From Roseateles sp. (GTDB lineage Bacteria > Pseudomonadota > Gammaproteobacteria > Burkholderiales > Burkholderiaceae_C): a stretch of DNA of 64,000 nt. The stretch's first letter is position 1, and the number at the start of each line of letters is the position of its first letter. The notes under the pieces are model-generated. The model saw nothing but the letters and a program-made list of their open reading frames with translations, did no database searches and was not told the origin of the DNA. Positions 9,457 through 17,709 of the stretch are shown one piece after another. The DNA lies in NCBI GenBank assembly GCA_019234295.1, contig JAFALK010000037.1, positions 124,001-188,000 of the forward strand, in the 5' to 3' direction. The position numbers and the translations under genes were made by a program.

Positions 9457-9558
9457 CAACCCAGGCGGGCCCGCCGCGCCGCCGCGCCGCCACGCAGCCA
9501 CGCAGCCACGCCGCGCTGGACCACGTCCACCGACAGGCCAGCTCGCGGGCGATCAGCA

Positions 9559-9876
9559 TCAACGCTTGGGCACGAATCCCATCGCGCCGCCGTCGACGGC
9601 GAGGATCATCGCGTCTTGCAGATCGGACTCCGAAGGCACCAGGTCCGGCATGCCCGGATTGCGCTCGCAGATCCAGCCCAGCAGGACAAGGCCGTCCTCG
9701 GCGGCCAACTGAAGATCGAACAGCGCGAGCGCGCAATAGAGATGCCGCTCCAGCAGGGCGCGAGCTCTCTCCGCCGCCCCTGCCTCGAAGACCCGGGCAC
9801 CGGTCTACCGGCTTGCGACGATGTCGGGCAGGGTGTGGAGGACCGGCGGAAGGTCGCCAGCCAGCGCCACTTGCAT
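9559..9876 (-). pseudogene. decayed response-regulator receiver domain
   Basis: On the minus strand a frame opens with ATG at 9876 (MQVALAGDLPPVLHTLPDIV), is cut by TAG at 9805-9807, then continues to TGA at 9559-9561. Read through the TAG it resembles a CheY-like receiver: LALFDLQL carries the expected phosphoacceptor Asp, followed by AEDGLVLLGWI, and GAMGFVPKR carries the expected Lys near the end. No output domain follows. The total is about 105 codons. The single in-frame stop and missing effector suggest a relic of a NarL/LuxR-type regulator, flanked on both sides by tandem repeats. A one-base sequencing error instead of decay cannot be excluded. Confidence 0.6.
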
Positions 9877-9900
9877 GGAACGACCGGCTTACCACCTTAG

Positions 9901-9940
9901 CGGCTTACCGGCTTACCGGCTTACCGGCTTACCGGCTTAC
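9901..9940. repeat. five perfect 8-bp tandem repeats
   Basis: CGGCTTAC is repeated five times without a change, and a partial copy lies just upstream (CGGCTTACC at 9885-9893). The repeat abuts the 9-base repeat array that follows. No reading frame or hairpin explains it. Confidence 0.9.
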
Positions 9941-9943
9941 CCG

Positions 9944-10023
9944 CCTATTGGCCTTGTTGGCCTTGTTGGCCTTGTTGGCCTGGTTGGCCTTGTTGGCCTT
10001 GTTGGCCTATTGGGCCTATTGCT
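9944..10023. repeat. nine-unit 9-bp tandem repeat (CCTTGTTGG type)
   Basis: About nine units with period 9 occur. The core is CCTTGTTGG (five exact units), with variants CCTGGTTGG and, at both edges, CCTATTGG. The right end overlaps the last codon and TAG stop (10016-10018) of the ParA-like gene on the minus strand. Confidence 0.9.
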
Positions 10024-10630
10024 CCAGCCAGGCGCACAGGGCCTGCCACTGCTGAAGGTCGCGCTCGACGCGAGTCGGCGCCACATCCCAGAGAGAGGCG
10101 CCGCGGGCCGCCGCCTGCACATAGTTCTGCGTGTCGCGCAAAAAGCCCAGCACCGGCACCTCCAGATCGGCCAGGAAGTGCTGCAGCTGCTCGACCGACA
10201 GCGTGCCCTCCTTGGCTCGCATACCCAGCACGGCGAGCTCTGGCACGGGCTTACCGAGCTTGCGCAGCTCCTGCACGAAGTCGAAGGTGGCCTGGATGTC
10301 GAAGAGGCTCGGCTGCAGTGGAATCAGGATCCTGTCAGCCAGGCGATAGACCGCCTCAAGCTTCTTGCCATGCAGGCCCGCCGGCGTGTCCAGCACCACG
10401 TGGCTCACGCCCTTGGGCGGCTTGACCACGTCCTTGCCCTCGAGCTCCCAGCCTTCGATGCGCGGCAGGTGCGCCGGTCGCATGTCCAGCCAGCGGCGCG
10501 AGGACTGCTGGCGGTCCACATCGCCCAGCATGACGCGATATCCTTTGCGCGCCAGATACCCGGCTGCATTGCTGGCCACCGTACTCTTGCCGGCGCCCCC
10601 CTTGGGGTTAGCGATCACGATCACAGGCAT
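10016..10630 (-). CDS. ParA/MinD-like P-loop ATPase
   Basis: A 204-residue cytosolic ATPase of the ParA/MinD superfamily. The deviant Walker A motif KGGAGKST is at residues 10-17, preceded by the usual strand VIVIANP. A switch-I-like DVDRQQSSRRW lies at about 38-48 and Walker B-like VVLDTPAGL near residue 85. It is short, with no DNA-binding N-terminal extension and no amphipathic C-terminal helix, and no parB is adjacent. It therefore looks like an orphan positioning or regulatory ATPase of unknown cargo rather than a chromosome partition parA. Confidence 0.85.
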   Translation of the reverse strand: MPVIVIANPKGGAGKSTVASNAAGYLARKGYRVMLGDVDRQQSSRRWLDMRPAHLPRIEGWELEGKDVVKPPKGVSHVVLDTPAGLHGKKLEAVYRLADRILIPLQPSLFDIQATFDFVQELRKLGKPVPELAVLGMRAKEGTLSVEQLQHFLADLEVPVLGFLRDTQNYVQAAARGASLWDVAPTRVERDLQQWQALCAWLEQ

Positions 10631-10692
10631 AAGGGCTCCCTTGCTTGCGGTGCCGCGGATGTTAATGGCAACGCTGGTACGCTTGCGCGCTC

Positions 10693-11307
10693 ATGGCCGA
10701 CATCCTGCTCCTCGCCGCCCACCCCGACCTCGCGCTTTCTAGCGTCACCCACTCCATGCTTGACGCCGTGCGCGCGGCGCGCCTGCCCGGTGTCGAGGCG
10801 GTGGATCTCTACCGCCGCTACCCCGACTACGCGATTGACGTGGAGGCCGAGCAACGGGCCCTGGCCCAGGCCAAGCTGCTCGTACTCCTGCACCCGCTGC
10901 ACTGGTACGGCATGCCGGGCCTGCAAAAACTCTGGCTCGACGAGGTCTTGCGCTTCGGCTGGGCCTATGGGCCGGGCGGCACGGCGCTGGCAGGCAAGGA
11001 CCTCTGGCTGGTCACCTCGGCCGGCGGCACGGCGCAGTCCTATAGCGGCGAGGGCCACAACCGGCACCCGCTGAGCCGCTACTTGCTGCCCTACGAGCAG
11101 ACGGCTCTGCATTGCGGCATGCGCTGGCTGCCGCCCCTGGTGCTGCACGGCGCCCACCAGGTGGGCGACGAAACCATCGTGTCTCACGCACGACATTTTG
11201 TGGAGCAGCTGTCCAGCTATCCGCGCTGGGTGCATGCCGCCGCGCCCGAACGCCTCGAAGTGCCCGTCGACGAGCGCCCTGCACTGTTCTCGAGTCTCGC
11301 AGAATGA
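10693..11307 (+). CDS. kefF: KefF-type NAD(P)H quinone oxidoreductase
   Basis: A 204-residue flavodoxin-fold NAD(P)H dehydrogenase. LLLAAHPDLALSSV at the N-terminus and LLHPLHWYGMPGLQKLWLDEVL at about 65-86 are typical of the KefF/MdaB/NQO group, as is the later WLVTSAGGTAQSY. KefF is the ancillary subunit that activates the glutathione-gated potassium efflux system KefC. That assignment is supported here because its stop overlaps the kefC start (ATGA at 11304-11307). Confidence 0.75.
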   Translation: MADILLLAAHPDLALSSVTHSMLDAVRAARLPGVEAVDLYRRYPDYAIDVEAEQRALAQAKLLVLLHPLHWYGMPGLQKLWLDEVLRFGWAYGPGGTALAGKDLWLVTSAGGTAQSYSGEGHNRHPLSRYLLPYEQTALHCGMRWLPPLVLHGAHQVGDETIVSHARHFVEQLSSYPRWVHAAAPERLEVPVDERPALFSSLAE

Positions 11308-13166
11308 GCCACGGCAACTGGCTGCAACTGCCGCTCGTCTTCCTCGCCGCTGCCGTGGTGGCCGTGCCGCTGGCGCGCGCCCTGCGGCTCGGATCGATCG
11401 TCGGCTATCTGGTGGCGGGCATCGTCATTGGCCCCGAGGCCCTGGGCCTGATCGACTCGCCCGAGCGCGTGCTGCAATTGGCCGAGCTCGGCGTCGTGTT
11501 GATGCTCTTCCTGGTCGGCCTCGAGCTGGAGCCGCAGCGTCTGTGGGGCCTGCGCCGGCCGATCTTCCTCTGGGGCTCGGTGCAGATGGCCGGCTCCACG
11601 CTCCTGCTGCTGGGCCTGGGCCTGCTGGTGGGCTGGCCCTGGCGCATCTGCCTGGTGGCCGCGCTGGGCCTGGCCATGAGTTCCACGGCCGTAGCTCTGG
11701 CCGTGATGGCCGAGCGCAACCTCGGCCGCACCAGCGCTGGGCAGTCGGTGCTGTCCGTCTCGCTATTCCAGGACATTGCCGCCATCCCCATCCTGGCTCT
11801 GGTGCCGGTACTTGCCCTCAGCGCTGCCGAGCGCAAGGCGGGCGGCAGCATCCTGTCCCACCTGATCGAGGCCGGCCGCATCATCGGCCTCATGGCCCTG
11901 ATCCTGCTGGGCGGCCGGCTGCTGCTCAAGCCGGCGCTGCGCTGGATCGCGCGCAGCAAGACTCCCGAGATCTTCACGGCCGCCTCGCTGCTGCTCGTGC
12001 TAGGCACGGCCGCGCTGATGGACCTGGTCGGTATCTCACAGGCCATGGGCGCCTTCCTGGCCGGCGTACTGCTTGCCGAGAGCGAATACCGGCGCGAGCT
12101 GGAAACCGACCTGGAGCCTTTCAAGGGCCTGCTGATGGGGCTGTTCTTCATCGGCGTGGGCGCGGGCATCGACCTCTCCGTGCTCGTCAAGCAGCCCGTG
12201 CTCGTGCTGCTGATCCTGCTGGCTCTGCTCACGCTCAAGGGCCTGCTGCTGATGTTCATGTCGCGCGCCATGGGCATTCCCCTGGCCGAGCGGCCAGTCT
12301 TCGTGATCCTCGTGGCCCAGGGCGGTGAGTTCGGCTTCGTGGTGTTCCAGCTGGCAGCACAGTCGGGCTTGATCGATGCCGGGCAGCAGTCGGCCCTCGT
12401 AGCCGCGGTGGCGCTCTCGCTGGGCTTCACGCCGGCCCTGCTCCAGGCCTCCGAACGCTGGCTCGCGCCCCGGCTCGCACGCCGTGAGGTGCCCAGCGAA
12501 GCCCGCCTCGAAACACCGCAGGATGCGCCCATCATCATTGCCGGCTTCGGCCGCTACGGCCAGATCGTCGGTCGCCTGCTCTTTGCCAACGGCCTCTCGG
12601 CGACCGTGCTCGACCATGACGCCGACATCGTCGAGTCCCTGGGCGCCTTCGGCTGGCGCGTGTTCTACGGCGATGCCACGCGACTGGACCTGCTGCGCAC
12701 GGCCGGCGCCGGCCATGCGCGGGTGCTCGTCATCGCGGTGGACGACATCGAGCAGAGCGTCGAAATTGCCGAACTGGCCAAGGAGCACTTTCCGCAGCTC
12801 CAGATCGTGGCCCGCGCGCGTAACGTGACCCACCTCTACCGCCTGCGCGAGGCCGGCGTGCAGCTGATCGAGCGAGAGACCTTCGAGTCCGCCCTGCAGA
12901 CGGGCCGCAGCGTGCTGGAACTGATGGGCTGGGAGCCGCACTCGGCCCGCAACCTCGCCTGGCGCTTCAAGCGCCACAGTCTCGAACAGCTCGAACAGCT
13001 GACCCCGCTGCGCGGCGACCAGACCGCCCTGATCGCCGCCGCTAAGGCCGGCCGCGCGCAGTTCGAGGCCCTGATCGCGCAGGAGCGGGCGGCGCGCAAG
13101 GCGAACCGGCCGCAGCGACATGATTGGGGGCGACCCGAAGGGGACAGCGGCACGGGCGACAATTGA
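11304..13166 (+). CDS. kefC: glutathione-regulated potassium-efflux system protein KefC
   Basis: An inner-membrane K+/H+ antiporter of the CPA2 family that acidifies the cytoplasm during electrophile stress. I placed the start at 11304, overlapping the kefF stop by four bases. This gives 620 residues, the normal KefC length. About twelve hydrophobic segments (about 5-385) are followed by a cytoplasmic RCK/TrkA-N domain beginning IIIAGFGRYGQ, with the nucleotide-binding glycines near residues 414-419. The segment QAMGAFLAGVLLAESEYR and the following FKGLLMGLFFIGVG are KefB/KefC hallmarks. Confidence 0.93.
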   Translation: MSHGNWLQLPLVFLAAAVVAVPLARALRLGSIVGYLVAGIVIGPEALGLIDSPERVLQLAELGVVLMLFLVGLELEPQRLWGLRRPIFLWGSVQMAGSTLLLLGLGLLVGWPWRICLVAALGLAMSSTAVALAVMAERNLGRTSAGQSVLSVSLFQDIAAIPILALVPVLALSAAERKAGGSILSHLIEAGRIIGLMALILLGGRLLLKPALRWIARSKTPEIFTAASLLLVLGTAALMDLVGISQAMGAFLAGVLLAESEYRRELETDLEPFKGLLMGLFFIGVGAGIDLSVLVKQPVLVLLILLALLTLKGLLLMFMSRAMGIPLAERPVFVILVAQGGEFGFVVFQLAAQSGLIDAGQQSALVAAVALSLGFTPALLQASERWLAPRLARREVPSEARLETPQDAPIIIAGFGRYGQIVGRLLFANGLSATVLDHDADIVESLGAFGWRVFYGDATRLDLLRTAGAGHARVLVIAVDDIEQSVEIAELAKEHFPQLQIVARARNVTHLYRLREAGVQLIERETFESALQTGRSVLELMGWEPHSARNLAWRFKRHSLEQLEQLTPLRGDQTALIAAAKAGRAQFEALIAQERAARKANRPQRHDWGRPEGDSGTGDN

Positions 13167-13169
13167 GCC

Positions 13170-13601
13170 ATGTTCGCTCCGTCCCAACTCGAAGTCCGGC
13201 GCTTCTTCTGCGCCACCTACCGCAAGATCACCGACAAGGCTCCGCTGACGCCCATGGAGGCGATCGCCGCCGAGTGGATCGACCAGCACCCCGAATACCA
13301 CGCCGATCTGGCCGACGAGGAGGCCGCGCTGGCGGCCGTCTATACGGTGGAGGAAGGCAGGACCAACCCCTTCTTGCACCTGTCCATGCACCTGACGATC
13401 GCCGAACAGCGCTCGATCGACCAGCCCACCGGCATCCGCCAAGCCGTCGATCTGCTGGCCGCGCGGCGCAACTCCATGCACGAGGCTCATCACGTGGCCA
13501 TGGAGGCGCTCGGCGAGATGATCTGGCAGTCGCAGCGCAGCGGCCTGCCGCCTGACGGCCACGCCTACCTGGACGCCGTGCGTCGAGCCGCCACGAAATG
13601 A
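13170..13601 (+). CDS. DUF1841 family protein
   Basis: A 143-residue soluble protein with the DUF1841 pattern: the start FAPSQLEVRRFFCATY, the central NPFLHLSMHLTIAEQRSIDQP and the histidine pair MHEAHHVAME. The H-L-S-M-H-L, E-Q and H-H residues could bind a metal, but the family has no known role. It starts 3 bases after kefC, and its TGA overlaps the ATG of the next gene, so it is probably part of a kefFC-DUF1841-permease transcript. Confidence 0.88.
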   Translation: MFAPSQLEVRRFFCATYRKITDKAPLTPMEAIAAEWIDQHPEYHADLADEEAALAAVYTVEEGRTNPFLHLSMHLTIAEQRSIDQPTGIRQAVDLLAARRNSMHEAHHVAMEALGEMIWQSQRSGLPPDGHAYLDAVRRAATK

Positions 13602-14455
13602 AGTCGGCCTGGCTGCGGTGGATGCCGGGCGTCTTCGTCTTCCTCTGGAGCACGGGCTTCATCGTCGCGCGCTTCGGCATGCCGCATGCGCCGCCCATGA
13701 AGTTCCTGGCGCTGCGCTACGCCTTCTCCATCCTGTGTTTCAGCGCCTGGGTCCTGGCCGCCGGTGTGCGCTGGCCGCAGGGCCGCACGCAGTGGCTGCA
13801 TCTCTCGGTCACCGGCGTGCTGATGCACGGCGTGTACCTGGGCGGCGTGTGGAGCGCGGTCAAGCTGGGCATGGGCGCGGGTCTCGCGGCCCTGCTCGTG
13901 GGCCTGCAGCCGATGATCACAGCAATCTGGGTTTCGTCGCGTGGGCACCGGGTGTCGGCCGCGCAGTGGAGCGGGCTGGCCCTGGGCCTGCTTGGGCTCC
14001 TGATGGTCGTCTGGCAGAAGCTCGGCCGTGACGAGGTCAACGCGGCCAATCTGGCCTGGATCTTCGCCGCGCTGGCCGGCATCACGGCCGGCACGCTCTA
14101 CCAGAAGCGCTTCGTCGCACCTTGCGACGCGCGCAGTGCCAATCTCGTCCAGTTGCTGGCCGCACTGGCGGTCACGAGCCCGCTGGCCCTGATGGAGTTG
14201 GAGGGTATCCAGCTCAACGCCGAGTTCATCGGCGCCTTGACCTGGTCGGTCCTCGGCCTGACGCTGGGTGGCAGCTCGCTGCTCTATCTGCTGATCCAGC
14301 GCGGCGCGGCCACGCAGGTCACGAGCCTGCTTTATCTGGTGCCCCCCACCACGGCGCTGATGGCCTGGGCCATTTTCGGCGAGTCGATCGCGCCACTGAC
14401 GATGGCCGGCATCGGCCTGACCGCCCTGGGCGTGGGCATCGTGGTGAGGCGTTAG
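13598..14455 (+). CDS. EamA-family drug/metabolite transporter
   Basis: A 285-residue inner-membrane permease of the DMT superfamily with ten hydrophobic segments in two EamA repeats (about 10-140 and 150-283). It starts MKSAWLRWMPGVFVFLWSTGF, with the W-S-x-G-F motif of the first helix, and ends with the short basic tail VGIVVRR. Substrate unknown. Its ATG overlaps the TGA of the DUF1841 gene by four bases. Confidence 0.88.
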   Translation: MKSAWLRWMPGVFVFLWSTGFIVARFGMPHAPPMKFLALRYAFSILCFSAWVLAAGVRWPQGRTQWLHLSVTGVLMHGVYLGGVWSAVKLGMGAGLAALLVGLQPMITAIWVSSRGHRVSAAQWSGLALGLLGLLMVVWQKLGRDEVNAANLAWIFAALAGITAGTLYQKRFVAPCDARSANLVQLLAALAVTSPLALMELEGIQLNAEFIGALTWSVLGLTLGGSSLLYLLIQRGAATQVTSLLYLVPPTTALMAWAIFGESIAPLTMAGIGLTALGVGIVVRR

Positions 14456-14472
14456 GGAGAGACTGGAAGAGG

Positions 14473-14859
14473 CTAGGCCTGGACGGAACCGCCCGAGCGT
14501 AGACGCCGGTCGCTCTTGCCGCTGACGCCGTAGACGTCCCCGATCTCGGCGGGCATCAGCACCTCGATGGCACGATCCAGGGAGACGTTGGCGCGGGTCA
14601 GGACGGTGCGCTGGGCCGCCATGCGACCGCTGGCGATGACCAGCCGGTTGCGAAGAGGAGCGGGAACCTTGCCCTTGGCGGCGGCCGCTCGGAAGGCCTC
14701 GACGGCCTGGGCCAGGGCGCGGTGTAGGTGGGCGGCCTGTTGTTCGATGGTGCTGACTTCGCTGCCAGTCAGCGCGGCACCCAGCCGCTCGAGGCAGTCC
14801 TCCACCTCGGCCAGGGGCTGTTCGAGTTCAGGGGCGCAAAGCTGTTCACGGTCGGGCAT
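14473..14859 (-). CDS. flgN: FlgN-like flagellar export chaperone
   Basis: A 128-residue helical cytosolic protein with repeated Leu/Ala heptads and no membrane segment. Sequence signatures for FlgN are weak. The call rests mainly on position: it follows flgM by 33 bases on the minus strand, as flgN does in flgAMN clusters, and its length is right. FlgN binds the hook-filament junction proteins FlgK and FlgL, which are encoded at 23420-26649. It would be transcribed from the sigma-28 promoter before flgM. Confidence 0.7.
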   Translation of the reverse strand: MPDREQLCAPELEQPLAEVEDCLERLGAALTGSEVSTIEQQAAHLHRALAQAVEAFRAAAAKGKVPAPLRNRLVIASGRMAAQRTVLTRANVSLDRAIEVLMPAEIGDVYGVSGKSDRRLRSGGSVQA

Positions 14860-14892
14860 GCTGCTGAAAATCCAGAAGCGGCGCCTTGCAGC

Positions 14893-15228
14893 TCAATGTG
14901 GGTTTCCGTCGCGCGAACCGAGCACTTCCCGGGCATTGCCCAAGAGCTTGTCGGCAACGGCTTCGGCATTGACGCTGAATTTGCCTTCGGAGATGGCTTG
15001 GGTAATGCGCTGAACCTTGGCGCTGTCGAAAGTCTCGGACTGCCCCGGGCCTTGCAGCAGCTGCGTGGCCGTGCTGGAGAGTTCCAGCTGCGTTCCGGCC
15101 TCCGGCTCGGCAGCAGGCGCCGACGGACGTGCCGCCGTGCTCTGCTGCGCCTGCTTTTGCTTGGCGATTCCTGACTTTTCGACCGCGACCGAGGCCGCAG
15201 CGACTTCCGAGCTGTTGCCGACTTTCAT
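14893..15228 (-). CDS. flgM: anti-sigma-28 factor FlgM
   Basis: FlgM binds and blocks FliA until the hook is complete, then leaves through the export channel. The 111 residues match the family: a flexible Ala/Ser/Gln-rich N-terminal half, then a conserved C-terminal FliA-binding region with FDSAKVQRITQAISEGKFSV and AEAVADKLL. It is preceded by a sigma-28-type promoter, a known feedback arrangement, and followed by flgN. Confidence 0.93.
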   Translation of the reverse strand: MKVGNSSEVAAASVAVEKSGIAKQKQAQQSTAARPSAPAAEPEAGTQLELSSTATQLLQGPGQSETFDSAKVQRITQAISEGKFSVNAEAVADKLLGNAREVLGSRDGNPH

Positions 15229-15265
15229 GATGCTCTCCTGACCGACCTATGGGGGTTTGACGGTT

Positions 15266-15292
15266 CTATCGACGCATCAAAGTCGAACTTGA
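15266..15292 (-). promoter_or_regulatory. sigma-28 (FliA) promoter of flgM-flgN
   Basis: Minus strand: TCAAGTTC (15292-15285), 11-base spacer, GTCGATAG (15273-15266), against the consensus TCAAGTTT/TAAAGTTT-N11-GCCGATAA. The start codon of flgM lies 38 bases downstream of the -10 box. Confidence 0.65.
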
Positions 15293-15337
15293 GGGTCCGA
15301 CTTGAAAAAAAACGTTCGGCACGCTCGTTTGGGGGGA

Positions 15338-16033
15338 TCACAGCAGCACCTCCACTTGCCGTTCTCCCACCGCACGCCCCGTCACGGTGCGACCGTTTTC
15401 GAGGCGTATTCTGACATCCTGACCCTCGATACCGGGGCTCAGGGCCTGACCGGCACTGCCGATCGAGAATCCGGCGCCGCTGGCCTGGACCGTCACGGTC
15501 TCCCCGGCGGCAAAGAACTGGCGCTTGCTCAAGCTCGTGACACGCAGCGCGTCGCCGGCCGCCAGCGGGCGCGCCAGGCTGCGTCCCACGAGAGCGGCCG
15601 CTTCGCCGCCCGCAAAGGCCGTGCCGGGCTCGGCGGCCAGGTCGACCTCGGCCACGCTGAGCTGCTCGCGGCTCAGCACCGTGCCGGCGGGCAGGGCCTG
15701 CGCGGCCACCAGGGCGGGGGCAAACACCTTGACGGTGACGGGCAGGCTCACATTCCAGCGAACCGGCCCATCCGCACAGCGCAAGCCGATCCGGGTCCGC
15801 CCCCACATGGGGAGGCCCGGGGGCAGATAGGGTTGGACCTTGTTGCAACTGGCCAGGTGCAGGCGCGGGTTGAGTTGACCCACCTCCACCTCGACGCGCG
15901 CACCGGACTTGAGCTGGCCGGCGGCGGCCTTGGCCAGCTCGCGGACCTCGTCTTGCACGCCGGCCTCCTGCGCACGCGCAGCCTCCCCACACACCAGCAG
16001 TGCGGCAAGGGTGAAGGCACGGTCGATCCACAT
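15338..16033 (-). CDS. flgA: flagellar P-ring assembly chaperone FlgA
   Basis: FlgA is a periplasmic chaperone for P-ring formation by FlgI. The 231 residues begin with a signal peptide (about 1-21, MWIDRAFTLAALLVCG). A SAF-like domain lies in the middle (ALVAAQALPAGTVLSREQL), and the C-terminal part carries GETVTVQASGAGFSI and GQDVRIRLENGRTVTG, the FlgA C-terminal signature. It is divergent from flgB with 156 bases between them. Confidence 0.95.
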   Translation of the reverse strand: MWIDRAFTLAALLVCGEAARAQEAGVQDEVRELAKAAAGQLKSGARVEVEVGQLNPRLHLASCNKVQPYLPPGLPMWGRTRIGLRCADGPVRWNVSLPVTVKVFAPALVAAQALPAGTVLSREQLSVAEVDLAAEPGTAFAGGEAAALVGRSLARPLAAGDALRVTSLSKRQFFAAGETVTVQASGAGFSIGSAGQALSPGIEGQDVRIRLENGRTVTGRAVGERQVEVLL

Positions 16034-16189
16034 GACGCCATTGTTCGACTGACTGGCGCTCGCCAGGCCCGGAATTGGCGGGGATTGGCGCGGTTTATCT
16101 CGCTAAAGCTTTTCACCCCCCCGGCAAACAATGGCCCAAACCCCGAAGCTGGCTCACCTCTGTATGGGATGGGCCGCGGGAGCCACCTC
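16034..16189. promoter_or_regulatory. flgA-flgB divergent control region
   Basis: 156 bases without a gene. They must carry the promoters of flgA (leftward) and of the flgB-flgL operon (rightward). TAAAGCTT at 16104-16111 resembles a sigma-28 -35 box, but no CCGATA-like -10 follows. FlhDC-dependent control is the likely alternative, and I could not place an FlhDC box by eye. Confidence 0.4.
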
Positions 16190-16603
16190 ATGTTGAACCG
16201 ACTCACCGACTCGCTGAACTTCCAGGCCCAGGCGCTCACGCTGCGGGCGGAGCGTCAGCGCCTGATTGCAAGCAACATCGCCAACGCCGACACACCCGGC
16301 TTCCAGGCCCGCGACATCGACTTCTCCCGTGCCCTGAAGGAGGCGGCCGGCGAGATGCAAGCCGCCCCCGCCATGGCCACGACACAGGCCGGGCACATGA
16401 GCCCGCCCGCCGGCGCCCTGGCCGACTCGCAAAAGCTCTATGCCATGCCGGCCCAGACCAATCTAGACAGCAACACGGTGGACATGGACCGCGAGCGCGC
16501 CAACTTCGTGGACAACACCGTCAAATACGAGGCGACGCTGCGTTTCCTCAACGGCGCCGTGAAGACCGCACTGGACGCCATGAAGCCCTACAACGCCGCC
16601 TGA
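16190..16603 (+). CDS. flgB: flagellar proximal rod protein FlgB
   Basis: FlgB is a component of the proximal rod inside the basal body. The ATG at 16190 gives 137 residues, the usual size, although the frame is open far upstream. The rod/hook N-terminal signature is SNIANADTPGFQARDIDF (about 26-43), and the C-terminal amphipathic helix region is DMDRERANFVDNTVKYEA. It is the first gene of the flgBCDEFGHIJKL run. Confidence 0.97.
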   Translation: MLNRLTDSLNFQAQALTLRAERQRLIASNIANADTPGFQARDIDFSRALKEAAGEMQAAPAMATTQAGHMSPPAGALADSQKLYAMPAQTNLDSNTVDMDRERANFVDNTVKYEATLRFLNGAVKTALDAMKPYNAA

Positions 16604-16618
16604 ACAGGGAGTTAGCAC

Positions 16619-17032
16619 ATGTCCATGTTCCAGATCTTCAACATCTCCGGCAGCGCTGTCAGCGCGCAGTCGCAGCGGCTCAACGTCGTGGCATCCAACC
16701 TCGCCAATGTGGACACGGTGGCCGGCCCCGATCGCTCGCCCTACAAAGCACGCCAGGTCACCTTTCAGACCGCCCTGGTTGGGGCGCAAGACGACATGGG
16801 CTCGGCCGGCGTGCGTGTCTCCCAGGTCAGCGAAGACCAGAGCCCGGGCCGGCGCGTGCTGGATCCCAAGAACCCGCAGGCTGACGCCGACGGCTACGTG
16901 ACCTACAGCAACGTGAGTCCGGTCGAGGAGATGGTCAACATGATCTCGGCCTCGCGCTCGTACCAGAACAACGTGGAAGTCATGAACACAGCAAAGACCT
17001 TGCTGCTCAAGACCCTGCAACTCGGGAACTGA
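16619..17032 (+). CDS. flgC: flagellar proximal rod protein FlgC
   Basis: FlgC is a proximal rod protein of 137 residues. The N-terminal SQRLNVVASNLANVDT motif and the C-terminal SNVSPVEEMVNMISASRSY are the conserved rod/hook ends. The internal PYKARQVTF is FlgC-typical. It starts 15 bases after flgB with a GGGAG ribosome-binding site, and the flgD start follows 2 bases after its stop. Confidence 0.97.
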   Translation: MSMFQIFNISGSAVSAQSQRLNVVASNLANVDTVAGPDRSPYKARQVTFQTALVGAQDDMGSAGVRVSQVSEDQSPGRRVLDPKNPQADADGYVTYSNVSPVEEMVNMISASRSYQNNVEVMNTAKTLLLKTLQLGN

Positions 17033-17034
17033 TC

Positions 17035-17688
17035 ATGTCCTTCGACTACACCACCCTGAACCCGACGAGCTCGAGTACGAGCGGCGCGGCCAACAGTGCC
17101 GTCAGCGCGGCCCAGAAGACGCAGGACACCTTCCTGACGATGCTGATGGCGCAGATGAAGAATCAGGACCCGCTCAACCCCATGGACAACTCTCAGGTGA
17201 CGAGCCAGATGGCCCAGATCCAGACGGTCTCGGGCCTGTCCACGCTGAACGACAGCATCAACGCCCTGGGCAACCAGTTCACGCAGATGCAGACGCTGCA
17301 GAGCCTCTCGCTGGTCGGCCACGACGTGCTCGTGCCCGGCAACCGAGTGGAGACGAGCAGCACGGGCGGCACCGGCAGCTTCGACCTCGCCGGCGCGGCC
17401 GACCACGTCAAGGTGGACATCATGACCGCCGCTGGCACCGTTGTGGACAGCATGCAGCTCGGCGCCATGGGTGCGGGGCGCAACAGCTTCGACTGGCCCA
17501 ACAAGAGCTACGGCACCGACGCCAACCTCACCTACCGCGTCACCGCCACATCGGGCACCGCGCCCGTCGCGGCCACGACCTACTCACAGGACAAGGTCAC
17601 GGCCGTCAACACCAACGGCACGACGCTGCAGCTGGAACTGGCCAATCTCGGCACCGTTAACTACAGCACCGTCGTCGCCGCCAACTGA
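17035..17688 (+). CDS. flgD: hook capping protein FlgD
   Basis: FlgD forms the scaffold at the tip of the growing hook and is later discarded. The 217 residues have the conserved N-terminal segment QDTFLTMLMAQMKNQDPLNPMDN (about 32-54) and a C-terminal FlgD Ig-like/Tudor region from about 105. The protein sits between flgC (2-base gap) and flgE, the standard position. Confidence 0.96.
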   Translation: MSFDYTTLNPTSSSTSGAANSAVSAAQKTQDTFLTMLMAQMKNQDPLNPMDNSQVTSQMAQIQTVSGLSTLNDSINALGNQFTQMQTLQSLSLVGHDVLVPGNRVETSSTGGTGSFDLAGAADHVKVDIMTAAGTVVDSMQLGAMGAGRNSFDWPNKSYGTDANLTYRVTATSGTAPVAATTYSQDKVTAVNTNGTTLQLELANLGTVNYSTVVAAN

Positions 17689-17709
17689 TCGCTTTCACAG
17701 AGGTACACC

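Noticed and set aside
8519-9895. 458-codon open frame on the minus strand across scpA
   Set aside because: Most of it is antisense to scpA. The receiver-like signal in this area is in another frame and was reported separately as a pseudogene.
9397-10023. Possible CRISPR array
   Set aside because: The units are 8-12 bases long and directly adjacent without spacers. No cas genes are near.
16104-16130. Sigma-28-like -35 box TAAAGCTT before flgB
   Set aside because: No CCGATA-like -10 box lies 11 or 12 bases downstream. flgB is expected to be a middle gene under FlhDC.
15302-16189. Upstream extension of the flgB frame
   Set aside because: The frame is open for 296 codons before the flgB ATG, but this is antisense to flgA and has no FlgB similarity.
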